A stretch of 64,000 nt of DNA from NCBI GenBank assembly GCA_028583685.1, contig JAMXIF010000003.1, forward strand, positions 79,710,412 to 79,774,411, written 5' to 3'. Position 1 is the first letter of the stretch, and each line of letters starts with the position of its first letter. Below are positions 22,780-33,559 of the stretch, piece by piece. Below the pieces are notes generated by a model. The model worked only from the letters and a program-made list of their open reading frames with translations, did no database searches and was not told where the DNA came from. The stretch is from Petaurus breviceps papuanus (Eukaryota > Chordata > Mammalia > Diprotodontia > Petauridae). The position numbers and the translations under genes were made by a program.

Positions 22780-23095
22780 GCTCGATGCCTATGCATCAAG
22801 CCATCTCTGGTGCCTGGAGTGTACATCCACTAGATTTCTTCCTCTTAGCATCATTATCTTCCTTGAAGGTTGTGATCTCTTCTACCAAACCTTCCCTATC
22901 CCCTTCAAGTTTTTCTTTTTCTTGTCCACAAACTGTCTCATATTTACTTATATGTGTACAGTTTATAGCCCAAAGGGGAATGTAAGGTCCTTGTGGTCAG
23001 GATTCTTTAATTTTTGTCTTTGCTTCAAAAGTGTCTAGCATCATAGTTTGCTTAAAATAGGGCTTCATTTAATTCATATTTGTTGAATACTTTAT
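22780..23095 (+). repeat. L2 LINE 3' end
   Basis: TACCAAACCTTCCCTATCCC, then GGGAATGTAAGGTCCTTGTG, then TTTTTGTCTTTGC, ending near TTCATATTTGTTGAATAC: L2 terminal order, diverged. Confidence 0.68.
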
Positions 23096-23099
23096 AGAA

Positions 23100-23334
23100 A
23101 AAAAAATATCAGCCAGAATGAACTGTTATATAAGAAACAAAATATGATTAGCCAATTAATAGGAAAAATCAGAAATTCAGTGGGTCTAAACTGAAGCAAT
23201 TTCACTATATCAAGGATAACTCTTGTTAGCACATTTTTGAAGTAATAATGATTCCTGAAAAAGTCTATGCAATTTTATCTGTTAATAACTTTTTCTAGTA
23301 ATCCACAAATTGAATTTTAGAGTAGCTTGTGGTA
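23100..23334. other. no feature seen
   Basis: AT-rich sequence with no open frame or named repeat. Confidence 0.45.
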
Positions 23335-23455
23335 CTTAAGATGTTAGGTGACTTATTCAGGGAGGTAGAACTGGTGTGTATTAGAGAAAACAGGTGAACC
23401 TAGGCCTTCCTAACTCTGAGGCTAGCCCTCTACATAGAATACTATGCCTATTCTT
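23335..23455 (-). repeat. MIR SINE, antisense fragment
   Basis: GTTAGGTGACTTATTCAGGG through GAACCTAGGCCTTCCTAACTC to GCTAGCCCTCTACATAG is an antisense MIR. Confidence 0.65.
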
Positions 23456-23944
23456 GAAAAGCAATTCCTTTTGACTACACCAAAATTTTATCAACCGATA
23501 GTTCATTTTCTCTGTACTGTGCTAGACTGGTTCTCAGATGACTGACAGATATATAGATAATTTCTAAGTTCATATTTATACTTTTCCAACTTGGTAAGAA
23601 CTCACCAAAGTTCTGACATAACCTTCAAGAACATTATGCTGCTATGAGATGTCTCTACAGTACCTTGGTTTTTACTTTAGTTAACATACATACGTCCATT
23701 GTTATATATTACATCTGTTTTTAAAGATAGTCCTCAAATATATGGTGAAAACAGATTAGCATATGGCACTGCCAGTCTTTTGATGTATGGCTATAGCAAG
23801 TATGGTGTTACTAGGTTTGGAAGCCAGCAGAAGAAAATGGAAGGAGGGATTAATTCTCAGCAGCTAGGAAGATTCCCTGAAGTAAGAAATTCCCATCTTC
23901 CAAAATACCTCGAAATCTTCATGACTAGCAACGAGGACTGGGGC
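23456..23944. other. unrecognised sequence
   Basis: An 85-residue plus frame (23699-23956) lacks convincing splice borders or any family I recognise; I do not call it a gene. Confidence 0.4.
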
Positions 23945-24170
23945 AGCATATCCTAGCAGACAGATTGATGGACCAAGACTTAGGGAGACCTGGTTTAAAA
24001 TTCATGTAATACCCTAATTGTGGGACAATGGTCAAGTTATTTGGACACTATGATCCTGTTTCCTCATCATCAGTGAGGTTCATAATACCTATTGGATCTG
24101 CCTCACAAAGTCGTCACGCACCTCAAATGACATAATGTTTGCAGTGCCATGCAAATTTAGAAGCAGCATG
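23945..24170 (+). repeat. MIR SINE
   Basis: GGGAGACCTGGTTTAAAATTC, CCTGTTTCCTCATCATCAGTG, CTGCCTCACAAAGTCGTCAC and GCAGTGCCATGCAAATTTAG give a nearly complete MIR. Confidence 0.75.
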
Positions 24171-24309
24171 CAAGTGTCACTTCTTACTCTCAAAGGCAAG
24201 AATGAGTCCTGCCTGCCACTCTAGGGTATGTCTTTCTGGTCTCCATTCATCTGAGAGTACAATCAATAGGATGCTGGAAGGAACCTGAAAACTTAGGACT
24301 TAAGTGTCT

Positions 24310-24825
24310 TTTTGTGACAGAACAACAACAAGAAGCATTTGTTTAGTGCCTACTATGTGTCAGGCCCTGTGTTAAGTGCTTTATAAATATCTCATTTGAT
24401 CCTTACCACAACCCTAGGAGGTAGGTGCTGTTGGTATCCCTATTTTTTTGTTATTGTTCAGTCATATCTGATCCTTCAAGACTCTATTTCGGTTTTTCTT
24501 CACAAAGATAATAGAGTATATTAGCATTTCCTTCTCCAGCTCATTTTACAGCTGAGGAAACTGAGGCAAACAGGGTTAAGTGACTTGCCCAGGGTCACAC
24601 AGCTAGTAGGTGTCTGAGGGTGGATTTAAACTCAGGAAGATGAGTTTACTGTGCCACCTAGCTGTCCCTCTCTATTTTACACTAAGGTAAATAAAGAAGG
24701 AAACTGGAGAAGAGGTTAAGTAACTTACCCAAGGTCATATAGCCAATGTCTGAAACTAGATTTGAACTCAGGTTTCCTGCCTCAAAGCCAGCACTCTATC
24801 CCCTGAGCCACTTAGCTGACTATAT
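24310..24825 (-). repeat. MIR SINE interrupted by a MAR1-type SINE
   Basis: The left part (24310-24447: CTTTATAAATATCTCATTTG, CCTAGGAGGTAGGTGCTGTT) and right part (24668-24825: GTAACTTACCCAAGGTCATA to CCTGAGCCACTTAGCTG) together make one antisense MIR. CTATTTT at both junctions looks like the target-site duplication of the insert. Confidence 0.85.
24448..24667 (-). repeat. MAR1-type SINE (tRNA head, RTE-like tail)
   Basis: On plus: GTTATTGTTCAGTCATATCT (tail), CATTTCCTTCTCCAGCTCAT, GGTTAAGTGACTTGCCCAGG, CTGTGCCACCTAGCTGTCC (head). The long RTE-like 3' part distinguishes it from the short WSINE-type copies. Confidence 0.88.
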
Positions 24826-24846
24826 AACCTGATGGGTTTTATTTTG

Positions 24847-25018
24847 GGGGGGGTGGTGTTTGTTTGCTTTTTGGAGGGGGGAAGGCAGGGCAATAGGGGT
24901 TAAGTGACTTGCCCAAGGTCACATGGCTAGTAAGTGTTGTGTCTGGGGTCGAATTTGAACTCTGATCCTCCTGACTCCAGAGCTGGTGCTCTATTCACTG
25001 TGCCACCTAGCCAACCCC
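24847..25018 (-). repeat. WSINE-type SINE
   Basis: On plus: a T/G-rich tail region, GGCAGGGCAATAGGGGTTAA, GTGACTTGCCCAAGGTCACA, GCTCTATTCACTGTGCCACC. A full-length short form. Confidence 0.88.
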
Positions 25019-25834
25019 AGATATTTCTTTTTGAAAGAAATGAAGAACAATTTCATTGATTTATTTCCTTTAGTTTATTTTTAGCAAGATATAAAAGTAT
25101 CATGTTTTTGAACCCTTATTAAAAATCTGGAAAAAGAAGTTTAAAAGGGGGGTGGAGCCAAGATGGCAGAGTAGAAACAGGACTTCCGCAGGACTCCAGC
25201 TTCTACCTCCCCCAATTCATGTAAAAGTTGACTCTGAACAAACTTGGGAGCTACAGAACCCAGAAAATGACACAGAGAAGCTAACCTCCTGATGAGGACA
25301 GCCCAGCAGGCCAGGAGCCAGAGGCCAGCCTAGTACTCTGGGAGCCTGAGGTTTTTGCCTTAGGGCTGCCTGACCAGCCGCTGGCTGGAGGGACTCCAGA
25401 TCACCAGCAGCTGTGGCAGTTTCCAGAGTTATCAACCCATAGATGCTAAGGACAAAGTGAGAGGACAGTGCAGTGTGGACTTTGGGATCTAGTAGTTTGG
25501 GAGCATAGTCCAGCCTTTATCTCCTGGAGAGAGAAGCCACTCAGGACCCACGGCTGTTCAGCTGCCCCCATGTGGCAGCTTCAGCTCCTGGCATGCAAGC
25601 ATTCGGAGGGGTAATTGCTCTTGCTTAAATCTGCTTGGATCTGGATTACTGTCTAGGGTGGAAGTCCTGGGATGTGTGACCAGCTTGCCAGAGCTTGTAG
25701 AGGCTTCAGAGAGGGCCCCCAACTAATACCTTTGGCAGCTGAGAAAACCCCAGCATTTGGAATAAAGCTCCCCTGTCTGGTAGCAGAATCCTACTGTGGC
25801 AAAAAGTCCAAAAGTGAAGTAATTGAGTGGCAAC

Positions 25835-26891
25835 ATGAGCAAATGATGGAAGCAGAGCAAACAGAAGAATCCAACATTAGCCTCCTATTTTGGGGACAAA
25901 AAGGATCAAAGCATGGAAGAGGAGGAAGACAACAAAGTCAGAACTCCTGCACCAAAAGCTTCCAAGAAAAATATGAGCTGGTTACATGCCATAGAGGGGC
26001 TTAAAAAGTATTTTGAAAATCAAATAAGAGAAGTGAAGGGAAAATTGGGAAGAGAAATGGGAACAATGCAAGAAAATTAAGAAATGAGAGTCAACAACCT
26101 GACTGAAGAAAATAACAACTTAAAAATAGACTCACTCAGATGGCGAAAGATGCTCAAAAAGGCAATGAGAAGAATGCCTTAAAAAGCAGAATTTTCCAGA
26201 TGGGAAAAAATCTCAAAAGCTCACTGAAGAGAATCCTTCCTTCAGAATTAGAGTGGAACAAATGGAAGCTAGTGACTTTATGAGAAATCAAAATACTATT
26301 AAACAGATCCAGACAAATGAAAAAATAGAAGGCAATGTGAAATATCTCATTGGGAAAACCACTGACCTGGAAAATTGATACAGGAGAGACAATTTAAAAA
26401 TTATTGGACTACTTGAAAGCCATGATCAAAAAAAGAACCTAGAAATCATCCTTCAAGAAATTCTCAAGGAAAATTGCTCTGATGTTTTAGAACCAGAGGG
26501 CAAAATAGAGGTTGAAAGCATCCACTGATCACCTCCTGAAGAAGATCCCCAAAAGAAAACTCCTAGGAATATTATAGCCAGGTTCTGGAATTCCCAGATC
26601 AAGGAGAAAATATCACAAGCAGCCAGGAAGAAACAATTTGAATATTGTGGAAACACTCAGGATAATACAGCTTCTACACTGAGGAACCAAAGGGCCTGGA
26701 ATATGATATTTCAAAGGTCAATGGAGCTGGGATTAAAACCAAGAATCACCTACCCAGCAAAACTGAGTATCATCTTTCAGGGGAAAATATGGTCATTCAA
26801 TGGAATAGAGGACTTTCAAGAATTCTTGCTGAAAAAACCAGAGTTGAATAGAAAATTCGACATTCAGATACAAGAAGCAAGAGAAGCATGA
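25835..26891 (+). pseudogene. ORF1 of the HAL1-type element, broken
   Basis: Starting from an ATG at 25835, pieces in several frames give an acidic N-terminus, a coiled-coil region, an RRM-like segment (reading ...KIIGLLESHDQKKNLEIIL) and a C-terminal domain (IKEKISQAARKKQFEYCG, then SIIFQGKIWSFNGIEDFQEF) ending at TGA 26889-26891. The last domain closely parallels the L1 ORF1 at 7629-7913. Several stops and at least two frameshifts show it is dead. Confidence 0.82.
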
Positions 26892-27691
26892 GAAGGTAAA
26901 CAGGGAAAAGAAATCATAAGGAATGTATCATAGTTGAACTATTTACATCCCTACATGCAAAAACAATAATTGTAACTTATGAAACTTTTCTCAATATGAG
27001 AATAGTTGAAAGGAATTGAAATGTATATATGTGTGTGTATGTATATATGTACACATACATATATATGTCTATATGGGAGGGCATATGAATACATATGTGA
27101 ATGTGTGTATATATGTCTACAGGTATACATAGATAGAGGGCAAAGGACCAATTGAATAGGAAGGGACGATACTTAAAAGGTGAAATTAAGAGGTGAGAGA
27201 GGAATATAATGAGAGGAGATGGGGAGAGACAGAATGGGTAAACTATCTCATACAGAAGAGGCAAGGGAAAATGGTTACAATGGAGAGGAAGAACAGGAAG
27301 GCAAAAAGGAAAGGGTCAACCTTATTCTGATTGAATTTGGCTTAGGGAGGGAATGACATACACACTAGGGTATCTCACCCTACAGGAGAATAGGGGGGAA
27401 GGGGATGAGAGGGGTGATGATGGAAGTGAGGGCAGGCTGGGGAGTAGGGAAGTTGGAAGCACCCACTTTTGAAAAGGGACAGGATCAAAGTAGAGAACAG
27501 AACAAGTGGGAGGTGGGATAGGAGGGAGCGAAATATTGTCACACTCTTTTACAATATATCCACTATGGTAATGTTTTCCATAGCTACACATGTACAACCT
27601 ACATTGAATTGCTTATCTTCCCAGTAAGGGTGGGTGACAAAGGAGGAAGGGAATGAATCTGGATTTCAAAGTTTTAAAATCAAATGTTTAA

Positions 27692-27722
<31 letters not shown>

Positions 27723-27960
27723 ATTAATATTATTTTACATGTAACTGGGAAATAAGATCTATAGGTGCTGGGGCATAGAGATCCACCATGCCCTGTGGGA
27801 AAATTGGAGGGGGTATGGGAGAAAATATGAGAGAGAGCAGATTGGAAGAGGGGATATCTAGTGGGATCACTAATTTGGGGTGGTGGATAGGGGAAAAACG
27901 GGGAGAAAATTTGTAACTCAAAATTTTGCGTAAATGAATGATGTAAACTAGAAGTGAATA
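26892..27960 (+). other. purine-rich 3'UTR of the HAL1-type element
   Basis: It is dominated by GGGAGG/GAGAGG-type runs on plus, with TA/TG microsatellites at 27018-27130 and 27692-27722. The Pro/Leu-rich minus-strand frames are artefacts of this bias. Confidence 0.75.
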
Positions 27961-27979
27961 AAGCATTTGATTAAAAAAA

Positions 27980-28851
27980 GTTAAGAAGAAACAAAAGATA
28001 AGAGAAACAAAATTATTTAAAAGGTTTTAAGAAAGATCCCTGTAAGAACAACATAAGAGAGCTAAAATTATTTAGCATATAAATGTGTCTAGTATATGCA
28101 AAATAAAACCCTATATTAATAATTATAGGGGCTTTTTTTTTGCATTGAGGACAGGAAAAAAATAGCAATAGACAGAGTGTAGCTTGAGAGATTTATAATC
28201 AATAATAAAGGCTGAACTTCCTGACTATAAAGATTATTAGACCTTGAGATGGCTATGAACAAAATTTGAGAGGTAATTTTCTCCAGAAATTTTCAATCAA
28301 AAATTATATTAGATTTTATTTAAGTCAAGACTGTCCCAGAGGAATGGGAAATTAAACAGAGCATCTATCAGAAACCCAATCAGCCACAATTTTGTACCTA
28401 AACACTTATGAAGCTATTAACAATTATTAAATACATGATTACCTAAAATAACATAGATTTCTAATTAAAAATAATTGGCTTAAAAAATTGTCTTAGCTCA
28501 CAGGTAAGAAGCTAAGTCCATTTATACAATGTAGAACAGAAGTATTCTTGCAATACTTTCTCTTTACTTACAAAGAACTCCATAAAGGGCCTATTAAAAA
28601 AAAAAAACTTCATTCTCATAGACTAATTCAGAACTCCAAAGCATTCATAGTTTTTTAAAATCTTAATTTGCTCGGTCAAAAGAGATGGTGCTTTTTGTTT
28701 TTTTTTTTTTGGGGGGGGGCAGGAAGGGAGGGAGGTTAATAATAAGAAAAATGTGTTACAATAATGGAATATGGTATTTTGAAAATATAGTAATAATATG
28801 TTAAGAAGCTGGAGATGCTTTCTAATTTTAATATGAATCTTTTTATTTCAG
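27980..28851. other. non-coding AT-rich sequence upstream of the microexon
   Basis: No named repeat, except a homopolymer junction (T15 to G10) at 28696-28722 that may be the tail of a lost SINE. Confidence 0.5.
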
Positions 28852-28880
28852 GCATTGCTATTTCAGATGAACTTGATAAG
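28852..28880 (+). CDS. candidate 29-nt microexon of an unidentified host gene
   Basis: A pyrimidine-rich tract ending in TTTTTATTTCAG is followed by 29 nt and then a strong donor, GTAAGC. Entered one base into a codon, it reads IAISDELDK and ends exactly at a codon boundary, so it joins in phase to the exon at 43665, which starts in phase 0. The segment is unique sequence between repeats. I do not recognise the protein. The assignment rests on splice sites and phase agreement with the two better exons downstream. A chance AG...GT pair cannot be excluded, because 29 nt carries little coding signal. Confidence 0.55.
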
Positions 28881-29744
28881 GTAAGCCAAACTGTGTTCTT
28901 ACTGAAATAAATATACAAATAGATGTGATGTTTCTGTTAGCTGTAAAAACCGTGAAAGCTGCTATAGAAAAAAAAAACATTTAATTTTTGGAGGTAAGGG
29001 TGTTTAGAATTTTTCTTGATTTGGAAGATGTATGTTTGAATTATTTAGGTTAAAGTGATTGTATAAATTTTAAAAGTCAAAGTTTGGCATATGAATATAT
29101 AACTATTTCTTTTAACTTTAGCCTTTACAAATTCTAATTGTAGAACTATTTTATCAACTAACATTTGGATCAGTGTACATTCTTGATGAAGTAAAATTAA
29201 TTTGGCACAATTATATTACTACAGCATGCCTGACAAAATTTCCACAATACTTAAGCAATAAAATATGACACAGAAGATAATTTATCAATATAACCAGTGG
29301 CAAAAGCCTACTGGTTGAAAATTCATCTTAAAGAGCAGTAAAGTTATAGATGAAAGAATGCTAAATGCAGAACATATCAGTATTGAACAACATATGATGT
29401 TTCAAGGAAAATATAACATATCCTCAAATAAGCATAATATTGCATTCTAAGTGCCACATGTCTGAAATATACAGTAAGCATTTTAAGAATTTAGGTAGTG
29501 GATGGTCATTTTTTACTGGAATGACTCTATGTAAGCAGTAGCATTTGAGTTGGGCATTGAAGGACGAGTCAGTTACAAAAAAAATGGAGATTTGGAAATA
29601 GGAAAGAGCATAAAGGTAGCAGTAGTTGATGTGCAGAGTCTAAAAAGTCAAGGCATGTATAGGTATTGCCAGCTGGCAATAAGTGTTTCCTTCTCTCAAT
29701 TCTTATTGGATCATTTATATAGCACTAGGCTACACTATTATTAT
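28881..29744. other. intron, no feature seen
   Basis: AT-rich. No exon or clear repeat was recognised. Confidence 0.5.
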
Positions 29745-29804
29745 ATTATGTATATTTGAGGATATATCTTACTTTCCCTGCTAGATTGTAGGCTTTTGAG
29801 GTGT
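29745..29804 (+). repeat. L2/L3 3' fragment cut by a SINE
   Basis: TTCCCTGCTAGATTGTAGGC then TTTTGAGG is an L2/L3 terminal block. The expected continuation (TTATCTTTGTATTC) appears only after the SINE, at about 29941. Confidence 0.55.
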
Positions 29805-29936
29805 TTCTTATTTATTTGTTTATTTTGGAGACAATCAGGATTAAGTGACTTGCCCAGGGTCAAACAGCTAATAAGTGTCTGAGGCCAGATTTGAACTTAT
29901 CGTGCTGTATCCAGTATGTCACCTGGCTGCCCCCGT
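29805..29936 (-). repeat. tRNA-derived SINE
   Basis: On plus: GGATTAAGTGACTTGCCCAG, GTCTGAGGCCAGATTTGAAC, TGTCACCTGGCTGCCCCC. Confidence 0.82.
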
Positions 29937-29959
29937 ATTATTTATCTTTGTATTCTTCA

Positions 29960-30215
29960 TCTGGTACCTGCTAATTGGACCTGCAGTCAGTGAAGACCTG
30001 ATTTCAAATCTGACCATAGATACTGGCTCTGTAACCTCAAGCAAGTCACCTAACTTATTTGTCTCAAATTCCTCAATTGTAAAATAGGATTAATATCAGA
30101 CCCTACCTCTCAGAGTTGTGAGGATAAAATGAATTGGCATTTATAAAGTGCTTTGCAAGCATTAAAATTCAATCTAAATGCTAGCTATTAATAGTAGTAA
30201 TGATAATAAATATTT
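29960..30215 (+). repeat. MIR SINE, near complete
   Basis: AGTGAAGACCTGATTTCAAA, GTAACCTCAAGCAAGTCACC, ATTCCTCAATTGTAAAATAGG, ATAAAGTGCTTTGCAAGC and GCTAGCTATTAATAGTAG follow the full MIR order. Confidence 0.82.
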
Positions 30216-30617
30216 GTTAAATAAATTAGTAATTTACTAGGACAAAAAAAATTTGCTTTTATCTCAAATTTAGTTCCTATGCATCAAGTACCTATGTTAT
30301 GTTGACTTTGCTGTTTTGTACTAATCTATTATTTTAAAGACTACCCTTTCTACCTTCCCTTCTCTCCCCCAGAGCTGTATTGAAGTAAAATTTTCCTCTA
30401 CATGAGTTGTTGTAACATGTCTATGTTATGTCATGATCTGGATTCAATAGGCAATATTGCTATAGAACATAGATTCATATACAGTGTTGCTGGATGAGGT
30501 CTGAGCTACAAATGGGACTTTTGGTGATTAAAGAGGTAGATAGTACTTTAAATTCTTTCAAAACTGACTATGTGCACTTAACAAGCACAGTCTGAGTTCT
30601 TATTATGTCATCCATAA
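30216..30617. other. no feature seen
   Basis: AT-rich intronic sequence with no named repeat. Confidence 0.45.
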
Positions 30618-31047
30618 AGTATTTTTTTGTTTATTTATTTACTTTTATTTTATAACATTCAGTTTCACAGTCCCCTGAGTTTCATTTTTTCACCCTTCCT
30701 CTCCTCCCTGTCCCCATCATGGCAGCATGCATTCGAATATAGGATCCACAAATATCTTCACATTAATCATCAGTCAGGTTGTACAGAAGGATTATAACTG
30801 ATGGAATGATCCATGGGAAAGAGGAAACACAACAAGACAAGAAAAAGAAAGAGAGCAAATAGTTTGTTTCACTCTGCATCCAGACTCCACATCTCTTTCT
30901 CTGGATGTGGGCATCTCTTTCAGTCATGAGTCTTTTGGAGTTGTTTTATAACCTTACATTGCTGAGAGGGACCCAGTCTGTTGACGTTGGTCATCACACA
31001 TACGTTGTGTCTGTGATTGTGTAGAGATTTCTCATGGTTCTGCTATC
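30618..31047 (-). mobile_element. 5'-truncated L1, 3' end only
   Basis: It parallels 2754-3195 block for block (CCCCTGAGTTTCATTTTTTC; GTCAGGTTGTACAGAAGGAT; CAGTCATGAGTCTTTTGGAG). The flanks ATCCATAAAGT (about 30611) and ATCAATAAAGT (about 31048) form an 11-base target-site duplication with one mismatch. Confidence 0.9.
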
Positions 31048-31134
31048 AATAAAGTGTTTTGATTATGCCTACATGTGAGTAGGGAAAGAAGACAATCTGA
31101 TCTTTTTGGAGAGGAGTGCCACATTGAGAACATA

Positions 31135-31400
31135 ACAGTTAGGCAATGCTTTGGGGAGAGCCCTGGACTTGGAGTCAGGAGGAGAATCTGAGTTCAAATA
31201 CTACCTTAGACACTTACTAGCTATGTGACCCTAGGCAAACCAATTGAGTTCTATTTGCCTCAGTTTCCTCATCTGTAAAATGGAGGACAACAATGATGAC
31301 ACCTACTTCCCAGGGCTGTTTTAAGGATAAAATGAGAAAATCTTTGTAAAGTGCTTTGCAAAACTTAAAAGACTATATGAATGCTAGCTATTATTGTTGA
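31135..31400 (+). repeat. MIR SINE, full length
   Basis: AGAGCCCTGGACTTGGAGTC, TACTAGCTATGTGACCCTAG, CCTCAGTTTCCTCATCTGTA, AAAGTGCTTTGCAAAAC, GCTAGCTATTATTGTTG: head to tail. Confidence 0.88.
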
Positions 31401-31890
31401 ATTCCCATTGTCCTGTCCACATGTTCTGTCATGATTCTCATTGCCCCAAGGCACTCAATCACCTCTAAACTCCAGCTTTCTAAAACAGAAACCAGGAGAA
31501 TCTCTGAAAGCCCACCATTCACATCTAATGTCCTGGACAGACTGGTCTCACAGGCTTTCATGATAGCACGCTCTATACCAGTGTAGACAGGTATGTCTCG
31601 GAGCAACTCTAATAGACTTACTAGGCAATTGTTATGAGTTCAGTGTGAACATTTATATCAAAGAAACAAGCAAATGCTAGAAACAATTTTCTTTATTGTT
31701 GTTTTCAATTGTCTAGATTAAGAACATGTATATAATGTAGTTTAAACTTTAAAAATATGAATGCATGTTTTTTTCGCCTAGAGATCCTGGTTGTTAAACA
31801 TTCACCAGAACACTGCCCACATTGGTCTATGAACTTTGCTTAAGCTCAGCAGAGTTCAGTAGAAAAGTCATCACCAGAATGGAAGCCTGG
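31401..31890. other. unrecognised, relatively GC-containing sequence
   Basis: A minus frame at 31606-31391 begins MLRDIPVYTGIERAIMKACE but has no family I know and no clear splice borders on that strand. It may be an old unlisted repeat. Confidence 0.35.
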
Positions 31891-32300
31891 TGACTATCAG
31901 CTCTTAATAAATCACATTAAATAGCATTTCTAAAGTTCTTTCAAGTTTTTGTTTGTTTAATGATTTTCCAATTGTATCTAAGTCTTCATGACTTCATTTG
32001 GGATTTTCTTTGCCAAGATACTGGAGTGGTTTGCCATTCCTTTCTCCATCTCATTTTACAGATGAGGAAAATGACACAAACAGGGTTAAGTGACTTACCC
32101 AGGGTCACACAGCTAGTGAGTGTCTGAGGCTGGGTTTAAACTCAGGAAGATGAGTCTTCAGATGAGTCTTCCCAATTCCAACTTCAATACTCCAGCCACT
32201 GTGTCACGTAGCTGCCCTTCTTTAAAGTTTATAAAATGCTTTATATCTATTATCTCATTTGAGTCTCACAATACCCCTGGGTATACATTGTATAGAGTCG
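31891..32300 (-). repeat. MIR fragment interrupted by a MAR1-type SINE
   Basis: ATAGCATTTCTAAAGTTCTTTC (left) and TTTATAAAATGCTTTATATC with TTATCTCATTTGAGTCTCAC (right) are one antisense MIR. TTCTTTCAAG/TTCTTTAAAG is the likely duplicated target. Confidence 0.72.
31945..32216 (-). repeat. MAR1-type SINE, full length
   Basis: On plus: GTCTTCATGACTTCATTTGG and GGAGTGGTTTGCCATTCC (RTE-like part), GGTTAAGTGACTTACCCAGG, ending GTGTCACGTAGCTGCCC. A short duplication of GATGAGTCTTC at about 32150-32170 lies inside it. Confidence 0.88.
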
Positions 32301-32319
32301 ACCTCTGAGTGAATAGAAA

Positions 32320-32390
32320 CCAGTCTGTCAGTCAACAAGATTTTATTAACTACTTACTATGTTCCAGGCACTGTGCTAAGAAAACCAGTT
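32320..32390 (+). repeat. ancient interspersed repeat fragment
   Basis: TTTATTAACTACTTACTATG then TTCCAGGCACTGTGCTAAG; the same block occurs near 15660, 44400 and 59130. Confidence 0.6.
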
Positions 32391-33250
32391 AATGAACCAA
32401 CCACTAAGTAAATTATTGTTTCATATTTACTCCCAGGCCACTCCTATTGTTTTTATGCCCAGTCCCAAATGCACTGTTGAAGTTCTTAAATTCCTTTAAG
32501 CATCTTCTCTAAACTCAGCCTACATATTTATTCACACACTCTTTAATCATGTACAAACTAATTCCCAGAACACCCTTTAATCATACTTGAATGCACACCC
32601 AACATTCTCTCCCTCCAGTTTCTGACTCCTTTCATGCTCCTCTGCCCAAAGCTCCTAGGTTCATCTCTCAAACTATCAATCATATACAGCAGCCCTAAAG
32701 CTACTGTCTTTTATTCTAGTTAGCTTAAACCTTGTAACTTTCCCCATAGCATCCTAGAAGAGAGTGTTTCCTGACGACATGCCTTCTCTTTCCCCCTTTC
32801 AGACCCAAAGCAACCTTGGCTTCTGCCCCTTTCCTTTTATTTTCTCATGTATCCAAGCAAAAGTAATATGCATTTTCCACTTGTAGTCCTCCTTTATTGT
32901 ATTATGTCTCTTCTGAATTTCTTACATTGGGATATTACCCATGGCTTTTATTTGAATTGCTCAAATAATCTTACGCAAGGTCATGTCACTCACCAGACCT
33001 TATAAAAGAACTTCTGAGTAAAAGAGAGAAATAGATCAATAATATGGTAATACACTGTGTGTCAAAGGTCACAAGGTATTTTACATGGAAATAGTCCTAA
33101 TAATCACAACAGTCACACAACTAGTGCTGTGCACAGTGAATGGTGAATTGCTTCATAAACATGTGGAAGCAGGCACAGAAATACTTGTGTAATAGCTGTA
33201 TAGTGATCTGTTTGAAAAAAAAATACCTTCTAACAATTTTTAGATTACAT
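32391..33250. other. unrecognised intronic sequence
   Basis: No exon seen. The pyrimidine-leaning 32440-32900 part may be an old L2 relative, but no block was decisive. Confidence 0.4.
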
Positions 33251-33335
33251 TTGACACCGTATATGTATATATATGTATATATATATATGAGCAATCATGT
33301 AGAACATTTCCAAATTAATCATTTTGTGCAGAAAA

Positions 33336-33355
33336 ACAGAGAGAGAGAGACAGAA

Positions 33356-33402
<47 letters not shown>

Positions 33403-33541
33403 NNNNNNNNNNNNNNNNNNNNNNNNNNNNNNNNNNNNNNNNNNNNNNNNNNNNNNNNNNNNNNNNNNNNNNNNNNNNNNNNNNNNNNNNNNNNNNNNNN
33501 NNAGAGAGAGAGAGAGAGAGAGAGAGAACGAGAACAAGGGA
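33336..33541. repeat. (AG)n microsatellite with a 100-N gap
   Basis: An AG dinucleotide run is interrupted by Ns at 33403-33502 (exactly 100, a conventional unknown-size gap). A TA/TG run precedes it at 33257-33290. Confidence 0.97.
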
Positions 33542-33559
33542 AGGGAGAGAAAGAAAAAG

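Larger units (their letters stand above)
25146..27979 (+). mobile_element. ORF1-only L1 derivative (HAL1-type)
   Basis: The element opens with GGGGTGGAGCCAAGATGGCA (an L1-type 5' end). It has a 0.7-kb 5'UTR, an ORF1 region (about 25835-26891), then about 1.1 kb of purine-rich non-coding DNA and a 3' tail, TGTAAACTAGAAGTGAATAAA. No endonuclease or RT sequence is present anywhere in it. This architecture is that of half-L1 (HAL1) elements known from mammals, which depend on L1 ORF2 supplied in trans. The first bases after ORF1 (AAGGTAAACAGGGAAAA) match the spacer of the L1 at 2754-8975. Flanking A-rich sequence gives only an imperfect target-site duplication. ORF1 is broken in several places. 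Confidence 0.82.

Noticed and set aside
23699-23956. 85-residue plus frame as a possible exon
   Set aside because: No convincing acceptor-donor pair and no continuity with the other exons.
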